Part shown: piece after piece, positions 1-5,307 of the stretch
Numbering within the stretch: the stretch's first letter is position 1
Layout of the letters: the number at the start of each line of letters is the position of its first letter
Assembly: GCA_019114885.1 (NCBI GenBank)
Contig: DXEQ01000309.1
Coordinates: 1-5,307, forward strand
Origin: Candidatus Anaerobutyricum stercoripullorum
Lineage (GTDB): Bacteria; Bacillota; Clostridia; Lachnospirales; Lachnospiraceae
Direction: 5' to 3'
Length of the DNA: 5,307 nt
Notes under the pieces: generated by a model
Database searches by the model: none
Told to the model about the DNA's origin: nothing
Seen by the model: the letters and a program-made list of their open reading frames with translations, nothing else
Program-made: the position numbers and the translations under genes

Positions 1-1
1 T

Positions 2-2257
2 ATGAATATGAAAGAAATAATCACACAGGCCCTCGGAAAAGAGATCGCGGAGGCTTCCAACGAAGAGATTTATGACGCGCTTCTCACTGTTGTGGAAGAG
101 ATGGCAGAGAAAAAGGAGCGCACAGACGGAAAGAAAAAGCTGTATTACATTTCCGCGGAATTTCTGATCGGCAAGCTGCTTTCCAATAACATGATCAATC
201 TCGGTATCTACAAAGAGGTGAAGGAGGTTCTGGAGGCCAGCGGCAGGAATCTGGCCGAGATCGAGGAGATCGAGCCGGAACCGTCTCTTGGCAACGGTGG
301 TCTTGGACGGCTGGCTGCCTGCTTCCTGGATTCTATTGCCAGCCTTGGTCTGGCCGGTGACGGAATCGGTCTCAATTATCATCTGGGTCTGTTCCGGCAG
401 AGGTTTGCAGACCGGATGCAGCAGGAAACGCCAAATCCGTGGATCAAAGAAAAATCCTGGCTGAAAAAAACGGAAGTGACCTACCCGGTTTATTTTAACG
501 GTCTGAAAGTACAGGCGAGAATGTATGATATCGCCGTAACAGGATATAACAACAAGACAAATAAGCTGCACCTTTTTGATATTGATACGGTGGATGAAAC
601 CATGGTGAGTGACGGCATCTGTTTTGACAAAGAGGATATCAGAAGAAACCTGACGCTGTTTCTCTACCCGGACGACGGGGACGAGAACGGACGGCTGCTG
701 CGTATCTACCAGCAGTATTTTATGGTCAGCAGCGCTGCACAGCTGATTCTGGATGAGTGTGTGAAAAAAGGCAGCAACCTGTATGATCTGCCGGATTACG
801 CAGTCATCCAGATCAATGATACGCACCCGACCATGGTGATCCCGGAATTGATCCGCCTGCTGGTGCGCAGAGGACTGGAGATGGATGACGCCATCGATGT
901 GGTGACAAAGACCTGCGCCTACACCAACCACACCATCCTCTCGGAGGCGCTGGAAAAATGGCCGGTTCATTATCTGAAAAAAGTGGTGCCGCAGCTGATG
1001 CCGATTATTGAGGTGCTGGATGATAAGGTGAGAAGAAGATTTGACGATGAGAACGTTGCGATCATCGACCGCTATGATACGGTGCACATGGCTCACATCG
1101 ACATGCATTACGGATTCAGCGTCAACGGTGTGGCCACCCTTCATACGGAGATCTTAAAGAATTCCGAACTCCACAATTTTTACCGCATTTATCCGGAGAA
1201 ATTCAATAACAAAACCAACGGTATTACGTTCCGCCGCTGGCTTCTCCACTGCAACCCGTATCTGGCGGACTATGTGGAAAGCCTGATCGGAGAGGGGTAC
1301 AAGAAAGATGCGACAGAACTTGAGAAACTGCTGCGATATAAAGATGATGCCGGGGTGCTTCAAAAGCTGTTGGAGATCAAACATAAAAACAAAGAATCCC
1401 TCTGTAAGTACCTGGAAGAGACGCAGGGGATTAAAATCAGCCCGGATACCATCTTTGATATTCAGGTAAAACGTCTCCATGAATACAAGAGACAGCAGCT
1501 GAATGCCCTCTATATCATTGATAAATACCTGGAAATCAAATCCGGAAAGATCCCGGCCGCTCCGGTGACGGCCATCTTCGGCGCAAAGGCAGCTCCTGCC
1601 TATGTGATCGCCAAAGATATCATTCACCTGATTCTCTGCCTGCAGGAGGTCATCAACAACGATCCGGAGGTCAGCCCGTATCTTAAAGTTGTCATGGTGG
1701 AAAATTATAACGTGACAAAGGCGGAAAAACTGATTCCGGCCTGCGATATCTCCGAGCAGATTTCTCTGGCTTCAAAAGAAGCCAGCGGCACGGGAAATAT
1801 GAAATTCATGCTCAACGGCGCAGTGACGCTGGGAACGGAGGACGGCGCCAACGTGGAGATTCATGAAGCCGTGGGTGATGATAACATTTTCGTATTCGGC
1901 GCTTCCAGCGATGCGGTCATCGACCATTACGCCAAGGGAGACTATGTGGCAAAAGAGTATTATGACAAGAATCCGTCCATCAAAGCAGCCATAGACTTTA
2001 TCACCAGCGAAAAGATGCTGCAGGTGGGACGGAGAGAGAATCTGGAGCGTCTGAAAAATGAGCTGATCTGCAAAGACTGGTTCATGACTCTTCTGGATTT
2101 TGATTCTTATAAAGAGACGAAGGAGAGGGCGCTGCGTGCTTATGCAGACCGCGAAGAGTGGGCGAAAAAGATGCTCGTAAATATCGCGAAAGCCGGATTC
2201 TTCTCCTCCGACCGGACCATAGAAGAGTACAACAGGGATATCTGGCATCTGGCGTAA
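2..2257 (+). CDS. glgP: Glycogen / alpha-glucan phosphorylase (GT35 family, PLP-dependent)
   Basis: The 751-residue protein would release glucose-1-phosphate from the non-reducing ends of glycogen or other alpha-1,4-glucans using inorganic phosphate, in the cytoplasm. Family blocks appear in the usual order: SLGNGGLGRLAACFLDS (about 95-111), QINDTHPTMVIPELIR (about 270-285), YTNHTILSEALEKWP (about 307-321), NKTNGITFRRWL (403-414), QVKRLHEYKRQQLN (488-501) and the pyridoxal-phosphate signature EASGTGNMKFMLN (593-605), in which K601 is the expected Schiff-base lysine. The C-terminus ends in a typical EEYNRDIWHL segment, so the 3' end is intact. The ATG at position 2 gives the N-terminus expected for clostridial homologues; a second ATG at position 8 is possible. 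The ribosome binding site lies outside the window, so the start and any upstream operon partner cannot be judged. Glycogen and maltodextrin phosphorylase cannot be told apart from sequence alone. No sign of frameshift or missing catalytic blocks. Confidence 0.96.
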   Translation: MNMKEIITQALGKEIAEASNEEIYDALLTVVEEMAEKKERTDGKKKLYYISAEFLIGKLLSNNMINLGIYKEVKEVLEASGRNLAEIEEIEPEPSLGNGGLGRLAACFLDSIASLGLAGDGIGLNYHLGLFRQRFADRMQQETPNPWIKEKSWLKKTEVTYPVYFNGLKVQARMYDIAVTGYNNKTNKLHLFDIDTVDETMVSDGICFDKEDIRRNLTLFLYPDDGDENGRLLRIYQQYFMVSSAAQLILDECVKKGSNLYDLPDYAVIQINDTHPTMVIPELIRLLVRRGLEMDDAIDVVTKTCAYTNHTILSEALEKWPVHYLKKVVPQLMPIIEVLDDKVRRRFDDENVAIIDRYDTVHMAHIDMHYGFSVNGVATLHTEILKNSELHNFYRIYPEKFNNKTNGITFRRWLLHCNPYLADYVESLIGEGYKKDATELEKLLRYKDDAGVLQKLLEIKHKNKESLCKYLEETQGIKISPDTIFDIQVKRLHEYKRQQLNALYIIDKYLEIKSGKIPAAPVTAIFGAKAAPAYVIAKDIIHLILCLQEVINNDPEVSPYLKVVMVENYNVTKAEKLIPACDISEQISLASKEASGTGNMKFMLNGAVTLGTEDGANVEIHEAVGDDNIFVFGASSDAVIDHYAKGDYVAKEYYDKNPSIKAAIDFITSEKMLQVGRRENLERLKNELICKDWFMTLLDFDSYKETKERALRAYADREEWAKKMLVNIAKAGFFSSDRTIEEYNRDIWHLA

Positions 2258-2263
2258 TCTGTC

Positions 2264-2309
2264 CGGATGACGGCGGGAGCGTCCATGTCGCTTTGTCCGC
2301 CGTCATCCG
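2264..2309 (+). terminator. Long GC-rich hairpin just after glgP, candidate terminator
   Basis: Beginning 6 nt after the phosphorylase stop codon, a perfect 13-bp inverted repeat (2264-2276 with 2297-2309) encloses a 20-nt loop. The loop can fold further by pairing agcg (2278-2281) with cgct (2289-2292). The position and stability fit a transcription end for the + strand gene. No run of T follows on either strand, so it is not a textbook intrinsic terminator; it could instead be a 3'-end stabilising structure or act with a termination factor. Confidence 0.5.
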
Positions 2310-2343
2310 TTGAGGAATCGGTGATATGATAAATCAGGCGGGA

Positions 2344-2366
2344 GGAACCGCTTAAGAAGCGGTTCC
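2344..2366 (-). terminator. Hairpin after the transporter operon, candidate terminator
   Basis: A perfect 10-bp inverted repeat (2344-2353 with 2357-2366) with a 3-nt loop lies 4 nt beyond the stop codon of the last permease gene when read on the minus strand. Its location at the operon end, facing a converging gene, argues for transcription termination. The sequence after it on the minus strand (tcccgcctgattta) is only weakly T-rich, so termination strength is uncertain. It could also slow + strand transcripts that pass the first hairpin. Confidence 0.5.
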
Positions 2367-2370
2367 CGGC

Positions 2371-3108
2371 TCACGCTTTCACATCTCTTGTCTTAAGCAG
2401 CCAGATGGCGGCGCCGGCAAACAGGAGGAAGAAGAGGATTACGGAGACATAAAAGGAGATGGTATCGCCCATGGCGGTCATCACATCTTCTGTTTTGTTG
2501 GAGTTCATGCCGAGCATCATGAGGGAGTAAGGCCAGATATAGCCCAGCCCCGCATTGTTGGCCAGCACGCCGGCCACGCTTCCAAAGAGCGCGATACCGA
2601 TGGGAATGGCAAAGTTCCGGATGACCATGGACAGAAGAAGCTGGAGGGAGGCGATGGCGATCGCCGCCAGAGTCCCCCGCAGCAGCCACAGAAAGATCTG
2701 TGCCGGGAAGATGCCGGGAAATCCTGCCAGTTTGCCGCTGATGAAAAACAGGACGCTGATCCAGATCTGGGTGAGCAAAGTCACTTTCAGGATGACGAAC
2801 AGCTTGCCCAGAAAACTGTCCGCGACAGATACCGGCATGGTCATAAAGTGGTTCCAGTTGTTATGCATATGCTCCAGCCGCCAGAGATAGGAACAGTAGA
2901 TTCCGATGAGCGGCGCATAGAAAAAGGAAGCATAAAAGAGGGTGATCTGTGTCCACAGAGAGTACCAGCCGCTCTTTAGCAGGTCCAGATTCTGCAGATA
3001 GTTAAAGGTTCCCATGATGGCAGGGATGACCGGGATGGCGATAAAGGCCAGATAGATCACGGAATGTTTCAGTTTCAGGTTCTCCGCCTGTATACATCGA
3101 AGCAGCAT
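2371..3108 (-). CDS. ABC-2 type permease, second membrane subunit of LanFEG/BcrAB-like exporter
   Basis: The 245-residue integral membrane protein has about six hydrophobic segments (roughly 17-36, 52-75, 103-124, 137-163, 167-186, 217-237). It opens with the short basic lead AENLKLKHS seen in ABC-2 permeases of the lantibiotic-immunity and bacitracin-resistance groups. The cytoplasmic loop after helix 2 (EHMHNNWNHFMTMPVS, 79-94) resembles the region that docks on the ATPase in this family. It is the last gene of the operon. Its ATG lies 3 nt after the stop of the preceding permease gene, with an AAAGGAAG ribosome binding site inside that gene. It probably forms a heterodimeric membrane channel with the preceding permease, powered by the ATPase encoded first. 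Assignment to the LanE or LanG branch is not possible by eye, and the substrate is inferred, not seen. Confidence 0.87.
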   Translation of the reverse strand: MLLRCIQAENLKLKHSVIYLAFIAIPVIPAIMGTFNYLQNLDLLKSGWYSLWTQITLFYASFFYAPLIGIYCSYLWRLEHMHNNWNHFMTMPVSVADSFLGKLFVILKVTLLTQIWISVLFFISGKLAGFPGIFPAQIFLWLLRGTLAAIAIASLQLLLSMVIRNFAIPIGIALFGSVAGVLANNAGLGYIWPYSLMMLGMNSNKTEDVMTAMGDTISFYVSVILFFLLFAGAAIWLLKTRDVKA

Positions 3109-3111
3109 ATC

Positions 3112-3870
3112 TCACACTTCCTTTCTCAGGGCGATAGCCCGGCAGATGACGTAGACGACTGCGGAAAAAACAGCGAACAGCAGCAGTCCCGTCCAGTCAA
3201 AAGGCACTTCATAGTAATCGGTGATCCGGGTGGCCCGGTCCCAGTCCATGGCCACGAATCCGAAGATTCCGTAATATCCCCAGATGATGAGCCGCGCGGC
3301 GGCCGGTGGGAAAAACATGGAAAACAGCGACAGAAACGAACCGGCCAGTCCTACGACCAGAGGAAGGATCTGGTTGGAGGAGAGCAGGGATAAGACCTGC
3401 TGGATGCTTAAGAGCACCGTGCTCACCAGAAATGTGGTGAGGATGAGCTGCAGGAGCATGTGCGGTTCCAGACGGTCGGTAAAGCGGTACATTTTCCCGG
3501 TCAGGAAAATGATGAGACCGGAACCGATGGAGGTGATAAAAATGTATTTCACCGCCATGAGATACTTGCAGTTGTAAAAAGACTTTTTCTGCTCCAGCGT
3601 AAAGAGCAGTTTCAGAGTGTCGCCCTTGATTTCCATATCGCAGAGCCGGTTGACAAGCACTGCCAGAAACACAGGATAGATCAGGCAGTGGATGATCGGA
3701 AACATGTAAAAGGCGCTCAGATATCCCTGCGCCGCATCTCCGGCTTTTTTCGGTTCCAGCCCCCAGAGGGACCAGAGAAGTTCGAAGCCGAGCAGCACGG
3801 CAGGAAGAAGGCAAAATTTGCGATGCCGGTGTTTCATCCGTTCTGCCTGTAAAGTAGTCGTCATACTCAT
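3112..3870 (-). CDS. ABC-2 type permease, first membrane subunit of LanFEG/BcrAB-like exporter
   Basis: The 252-residue membrane protein has a basic N-terminal lead (QAERMKHRHRK, 8-18) and about six hydrophobic segments (roughly 18-38, 53-74, 104-124, 138-162, 168-188, 226-246). A charged loop with DMEIKGDTLKLLFTL (78-92) follows helix 2, in the same place as the EHMHNNWNHFMTMP loop of its partner. The ATG at 3870 overlaps the TGA of the ATPase gene as ATGA, a sign of translational coupling. An in-frame ATG two codons later (3864) is an alternative and sits at better spacing from the AGGTGAG sequence at 3874-3880. In the family such a subunit pairs with a second permease to expel or detach a peptide antibiotic from the membrane. 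The two permeases look like divergent paralogues. The precise substrate cannot be read from the sequence. Confidence 0.87.
   Translation of the reverse strand: MSMTTTLQAERMKHRHRKFCLLPAVLLGFELLWSLWGLEPKKAGDAAQGYLSAFYMFPIIHCLIYPVFLAVLVNRLCDMEIKGDTLKLLFTLEQKKSFYNCKYLMAVKYIFITSIGSGLIIFLTGKMYRFTDRLEPHMLLQLILTTFLVSTVLLSIQQVLSLLSSNQILPLVVGLAGSFLSLFSMFFPPAAARLIIWGYYGIFGFVAMDWDRATRITDYYEVPFDWTGLLLFAVFSAVVYVICRAIALRKEV
3117..3124 (-). promoter_or_regulatory. Ribosome binding site of second permease
   Basis: The minus strand reads AAAGGAAG here, inside the last codons of the preceding permease gene and 8 nt before the ATG at 3108. It supports that start and shows the second permease has its own ribosome binding site despite the 3-nt intergenic gap. 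Confidence 0.7.
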
Positions 3871-4778
3871 AAGCTCACCTGCTTTCCGGTAAGAGAGAGG
3901 AAGATATCTTCCAGACTTTTCTGCTGCTCTGTGACCCGGAGAACGCCGAACCCGGCCTCCACGCAGAGACGGACGGCCTGGATTACATTTTCATCGGAAA
4001 CATTATCAAGGTAGAAGGCGTTGTCCGCCATCCGCACCGGCAGACCGGCCCGGCGAAGCATCTGAAAGGCTTCCTCGTTATGGTCCGTCTCAAAATGAAT
4101 CCGTGACCGGCTGTGTTCATGGAGGATCAGCAGGCTGTCCTGAAAGATCAGCTCCCCCTTGTCGATGATGCCCACATCGGTGGCCATCTGATCGATCTCA
4201 GCCAGGAGATGGCTGGATACCAGCACGGTGATGCCGTGCTGCGGCAATCCCCGTATGAGTTCCCGAATCTCCTGAATGCCCGCCGGGTCCAGCCCGTTGG
4301 TGGGTTCATCCAGAAGGAGCAGCTTCGGGCTGCCCAGGAGCGCCGCGGCAATGCCGAGCCTCTGTTTCATACCCAGAGAATAATTCCTGACTTTTTTATT
4401 CATCTGTTTCTCCATCCGCACCAGATGCATCACCCGTGAGATCTCGTTTTCCGATACATTTTTCAGCTTACAGATGATCTGAAGATTCTCCCGCCCGCTC
4501 AGATGCCCGTAATAGGCGGGTGACTCGATCAGAGAGCCGGTCTGTCTGAGAATCTCCAGACGGTTCTCCGGCGACAGGATTTTCCCTGAAATGCGGACCT
4601 GTCCGTCTGTCGGTTTCACAAGCCCCAGAAGCATCTTGAGCGTCGTGGATTTGCCGGCCCCGTTTGGCCCCAGAAACCCGTAGACGCTGCCCTCCGGCAC
4701 GATGAGATCGAGAGCGTTTACTACTTTTTTATGGTCATATTCTTTGGTGAGTGACTGTGTTGTTATGATGTTGTTCAT
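3867..4778 (-). CDS. ABC transporter ATP-binding protein, LanF/BcrA-like, with E-loop
   Basis: This 303-residue ATPase energises the two permeases encoded directly downstream. All nucleotide-binding motifs are intact: Walker A GPNGAGKST (37-45), signature YSLGMKQR (133-140), Walker B LLLLDEP (153-159), D-loop NGLDPAG (161-167) and H-loop histidine H190. Where most ABC ATPases carry the Q-loop glutamine, this protein reads SLIESPAYYGHLSG (82-95), placing glutamate E85 there. This 'E-loop' is a known trait of lantibiotic-immunity (LanF) ATPases and supports assignment to that group. A C-terminal extension of about 85 residues after the nucleotide-binding domain is normal for BcrA/LanF-type proteins. 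The start ATG at 4778 has a strong AAAGGAGC ribosome binding site at 4787-4794. No lantibiotic biosynthesis or sensor-kinase gene is in the window, so a role as an orphan peptide-antibiotic resistance pump is likely but unproven; a generic BcrA-type exporter is the alternative. Confidence 0.94.
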   Translation of the reverse strand: MNNIITTQSLTKEYDHKKVVNALDLIVPEGSVYGFLGPNGAGKSTTLKMLLGLVKPTDGQVRISGKILSPENRLEILRQTGSLIESPAYYGHLSGRENLQIICKLKNVSENEISRVMHLVRMEKQMNKKVRNYSLGMKQRLGIAAALLGSPKLLLLDEPTNGLDPAGIQEIRELIRGLPQHGITVLVSSHLLAEIDQMATDVGIIDKGELIFQDSLLILHEHSRSRIHFETDHNEEAFQMLRRAGLPVRMADNAFYLDNVSDENVIQAVRLCVEAGFGVLRVTEQQKSLEDIFLSLTGKQVSL

Positions 4779-4786
4779 GTCTTTCA

Positions 4787-4794
4787 GCTCCTTT
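4787..4794 (-). promoter_or_regulatory. Ribosome binding site of ABC ATPase gene
   Basis: The minus strand reads AAAGGAGC, a near-perfect Shine-Dalgarno sequence, with AGGAG ending 9 nt before the ATG at 4778. It fixes the start of the first gene of the transporter operon. Confidence 0.85.
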
Positions 4795-4802
4795 CTGCGG
4801 AT

Positions 4803-4811
4803 ATCATAGCA
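4803..4811 (-). promoter_or_regulatory. Probable extended -10 promoter of transporter operon
   Basis: On the minus strand the sequence TGC-TATGAT (TATGAT at 4808-4803, TGC at 4811-4809) makes an extended -10 element. Transcription would start near 4796, giving a leader of about 18 nt that is mostly ribosome binding site. No good -35 hexamer lies 16-18 nt upstream; the nearest, TTTTCA at 4836-4831, is 22 nt away. The promoter may therefore rely on the extended -10 or on an activator. Confidence 0.5.
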
Positions 4812-4864
4812 GGGGAGCCTTAGAGGGGGCTGAAAAGAAGATGAAGTTTACCTTAAATTTTCTC

Positions 4865-4894
4865 TTTACACAAAATACCTGTCTGTGCTATACT
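4865..4894 (+). promoter_or_regulatory. Sigma-A type promoter of tRNA-Ala
   Basis: A -35 element TTTACA (4865-4870) and a -10 element TATACT (4889-4894) are separated by 18 nt, and TGC directly before the -10 gives an extended -10. Transcription should start near 4901, only about 2 nt before the mature 5' end of the tRNA at 4903, so the primary transcript would have almost no 5' leader. Confidence 0.75.
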
Positions 4895-4902
4895 TTGCCC
4901 AT

Positions 4903-4975
4903 GGGGCATTAGCGCAGCTGGGAGCGCGCCACACTGGCAGTGTGGAGGTCACGGGTTCAAGTCCCGTATGCTCCA
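4903..4975 (+). tRNA. tRNA-Ala (anticodon GGC)
   Basis: A complete 73-nt cloverleaf is seen. The acceptor stem pairs 4903-4909 with 4968-4974. The D stem GCGC/GCGC is at 4912-4915 and 4924-4927. The anticodon stem CCACA/TGTGG is at 4929-4933 and 4941-4945. The T stem ACGGG/CCCGT with loop TTCAAGT is at 4951-4967. The 7-nt anticodon loop CTGGCAG places GGC at 4936-4938, reading the alanine codons GCC and GCU. The single G-U pair in the acceptor stem (4905 with 4972) is the G3:U70 alanine identity element, which confirms the amino acid. The discriminator base is A (4975). CCA is not encoded, as TCA follows, so it must be added after transcription. The gene has its own promoter and terminator and stands alone in this window. 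Confidence 0.97.
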
Positions 4976-4986
4976 TCAGATTATGA

Positions 4987-5014
4987 CGTCGTCTATGGAT
5001 ATCGCATAGCGGCG
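4987..5014 (+). other. Bulged hairpin in the tRNA 3' trailer
   Basis: Between the tRNA and its terminator the transcript can form a 10-bp stem: 4987-4991 pairs with 5010-5014 (one G-U pair), then one bulged base (4992), then ctatg 4993-4997 pairs with catag 5005-5009 around a 7-nt loop. Its role is unknown. It may simply fold the trailer for 3' processing, or be part of a small RNA released when the tRNA is cut out. Confidence 0.45.
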
Positions 5015-5024
5015 AGGAATTATA

Positions 5025-5062
5025 GGGCACCCCTGTAAATAGCAGGGGTGCCCCACTTTTTT
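5025..5062 (+). terminator. Rho-independent terminator of tRNA-Ala
   Basis: A perfect 11-bp GC-rich stem (5025-5035 with 5043-5053) with a 7-nt loop is followed by cac and then six T residues (5057-5062). This is a textbook intrinsic terminator on the + strand and ends the tRNA transcript about 87 nt after the mature tRNA. Confidence 0.93.
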
Positions 5063-5307
5063 ACGCTCTTTTCGATTATTTCAGGCTTCGCTTGGAGATT
5101 AGATTGCACCAATGAGGAAAATGAGGGGAAAAAGGCCGATTCTAATAATTGGTCTATAACACCATTTTTGACACAGAAGGTTCTCCTCGCACCGCTTTTT
5201 CTTAGGGGTGACACGGATGTTTTTTGCACAATAGAAAAAGCACTGCGGAGCAACTTGAGGCGCTTATTGATACGCCATAAAGAAATCTCCCATTTTTCCC
5301 TCTGATG
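5063..5307. other. AT-richer right end with no convincing gene
   Basis: This 245-nt stretch after the tRNA terminator is AT-richer than the genes to its left; a hand count of 5101-5280 gives about 43% G+C. Neither strand shows an open frame with a ribosome binding site and recognisable protein. The minus-strand frame ending at the stop 5022-5020 stays open all the way to 5307 (96 codons), so it could in principle be the tail of a gene starting outside. It runs straight through the terminator hairpin and its translation matches no family I recognise. I read it as intergenic. Confidence 0.5.
5188..5247. repeat. Imperfect inverted repeat, 14-nt arms
   Basis: The arms cgcaccgctttttc (5188-5201) and gaaaaagcactgcg (5234-5247) are reverse complements at 12 of 14 positions, with a 32-nt spacer. 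The two mismatches lie together in the middle of the stem. It could be a weak RNA stem-loop, a small palindromic repeat element, or chance in AT-rich sequence. Confidence 0.35.

Noticed and set aside
1154..1627. Minus-strand open frame of 157 codons inside glgP
   Set aside because: It lies entirely inside the well-supported phosphorylase gene, has no recognisable domain, and is explained by the codon usage of the sense strand.
1772..2248. Minus-strand open frame of 158 codons at the end of glgP
   Set aside because: It is antisense to the conserved PLP-site and C-terminal region of the phosphorylase; the translation looks like no protein family.
3209..3814. Minus-strand 201-codon frame overlapping the first permease
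   Set aside because: It is an alternative frame of the permease gene, rich in Arg, His, Pro and Ser and without membrane segments, whereas the permease frame gives a coherent six-helix protein.
4113..4439. Plus-strand 108-codon frame inside the ATPase gene
   Set aside because: It is antisense to the Walker B and signature region of the ATPase and has no ribosome binding site or family resemblance.
4954..4975. tRNA 3' end as an integration attachment site
   Set aside because: I looked for a repeat of the T-arm and acceptor end in 4976-5307 and found none, and there is no integrase gene in the window.
5168..5196. Plus-strand TTGACA as a -35 promoter element
   Set aside because: The sequence 17 nt downstream (accgct) is not a -10 element, and no gene follows within the window.
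5048..5305. Plus-strand 85-codon frame with GTG start
   Set aside because: It would start inside the 3' arm of the tRNA terminator, has no Shine-Dalgarno sequence, and its translation is not recognisable.

Overview
The window looks like a chromosomal segment of a Gram-positive, low-to-mid-GC Firmicute, most likely a gut Clostridium/Lachnospiraceae-type bacterium. This rests on the clostridial style of the glycogen phosphorylase, purine-rich AGGAG-type ribosome binding sites, a tRNA gene without an encoded CCA, and a LanFEG/BcrAB-like ABC exporter of a kind common in that group. The placement is an inference; no taxonomic marker is decisive.

Layout. On the + strand (2-2257) lies an essentially complete glycogen/alpha-glucan phosphorylase gene whose start codon sits at the window edge. 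It converges on a three-gene minus-strand operon (4778 down to 2371). The operon encodes an ABC ATPase with the glutamate 'E-loop' typical of lantibiotic-immunity ATPases, followed by two six-helix ABC-2 type permeases. The genes are tightly coupled, with an ATGA overlap and then a 3-nt gap. The 113-nt gap between the convergent units holds two GC-rich hairpins, one after each unit, neither with a clear U-tract.

Upstream of the operon, a gap of about 120 nt holds divergent promoters: an extended -10 element for the transporter on the minus strand, and a good -35/-10 pair on the + strand for a tRNA-Ala(GGC) gene (4903-4975). The tRNA is followed by a bulged trailer hairpin (4987-5014) and then a strong Rho-independent terminator (5025-5062). 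The last ~245 nt are AT-richer, hold no convincing gene, and contain one imperfect inverted repeat plus a minus-strand reading frame that stays open to the window edge.

Functionally these are three independent units: storage-polysaccharide breakdown to glucose-1-phosphate, a self-contained exporter that probably protects the envelope from a peptide antibiotic, and a tRNA. No lantibiotic precursor, modification enzyme, or two-component regulator gene is in the window, so the exporter looks like an orphan resistance transporter. I saw no convincing new biological system. The points most worth checking are the E-loop exporter, the structured RNA between the tRNA and its terminator, and the unexplained right end.
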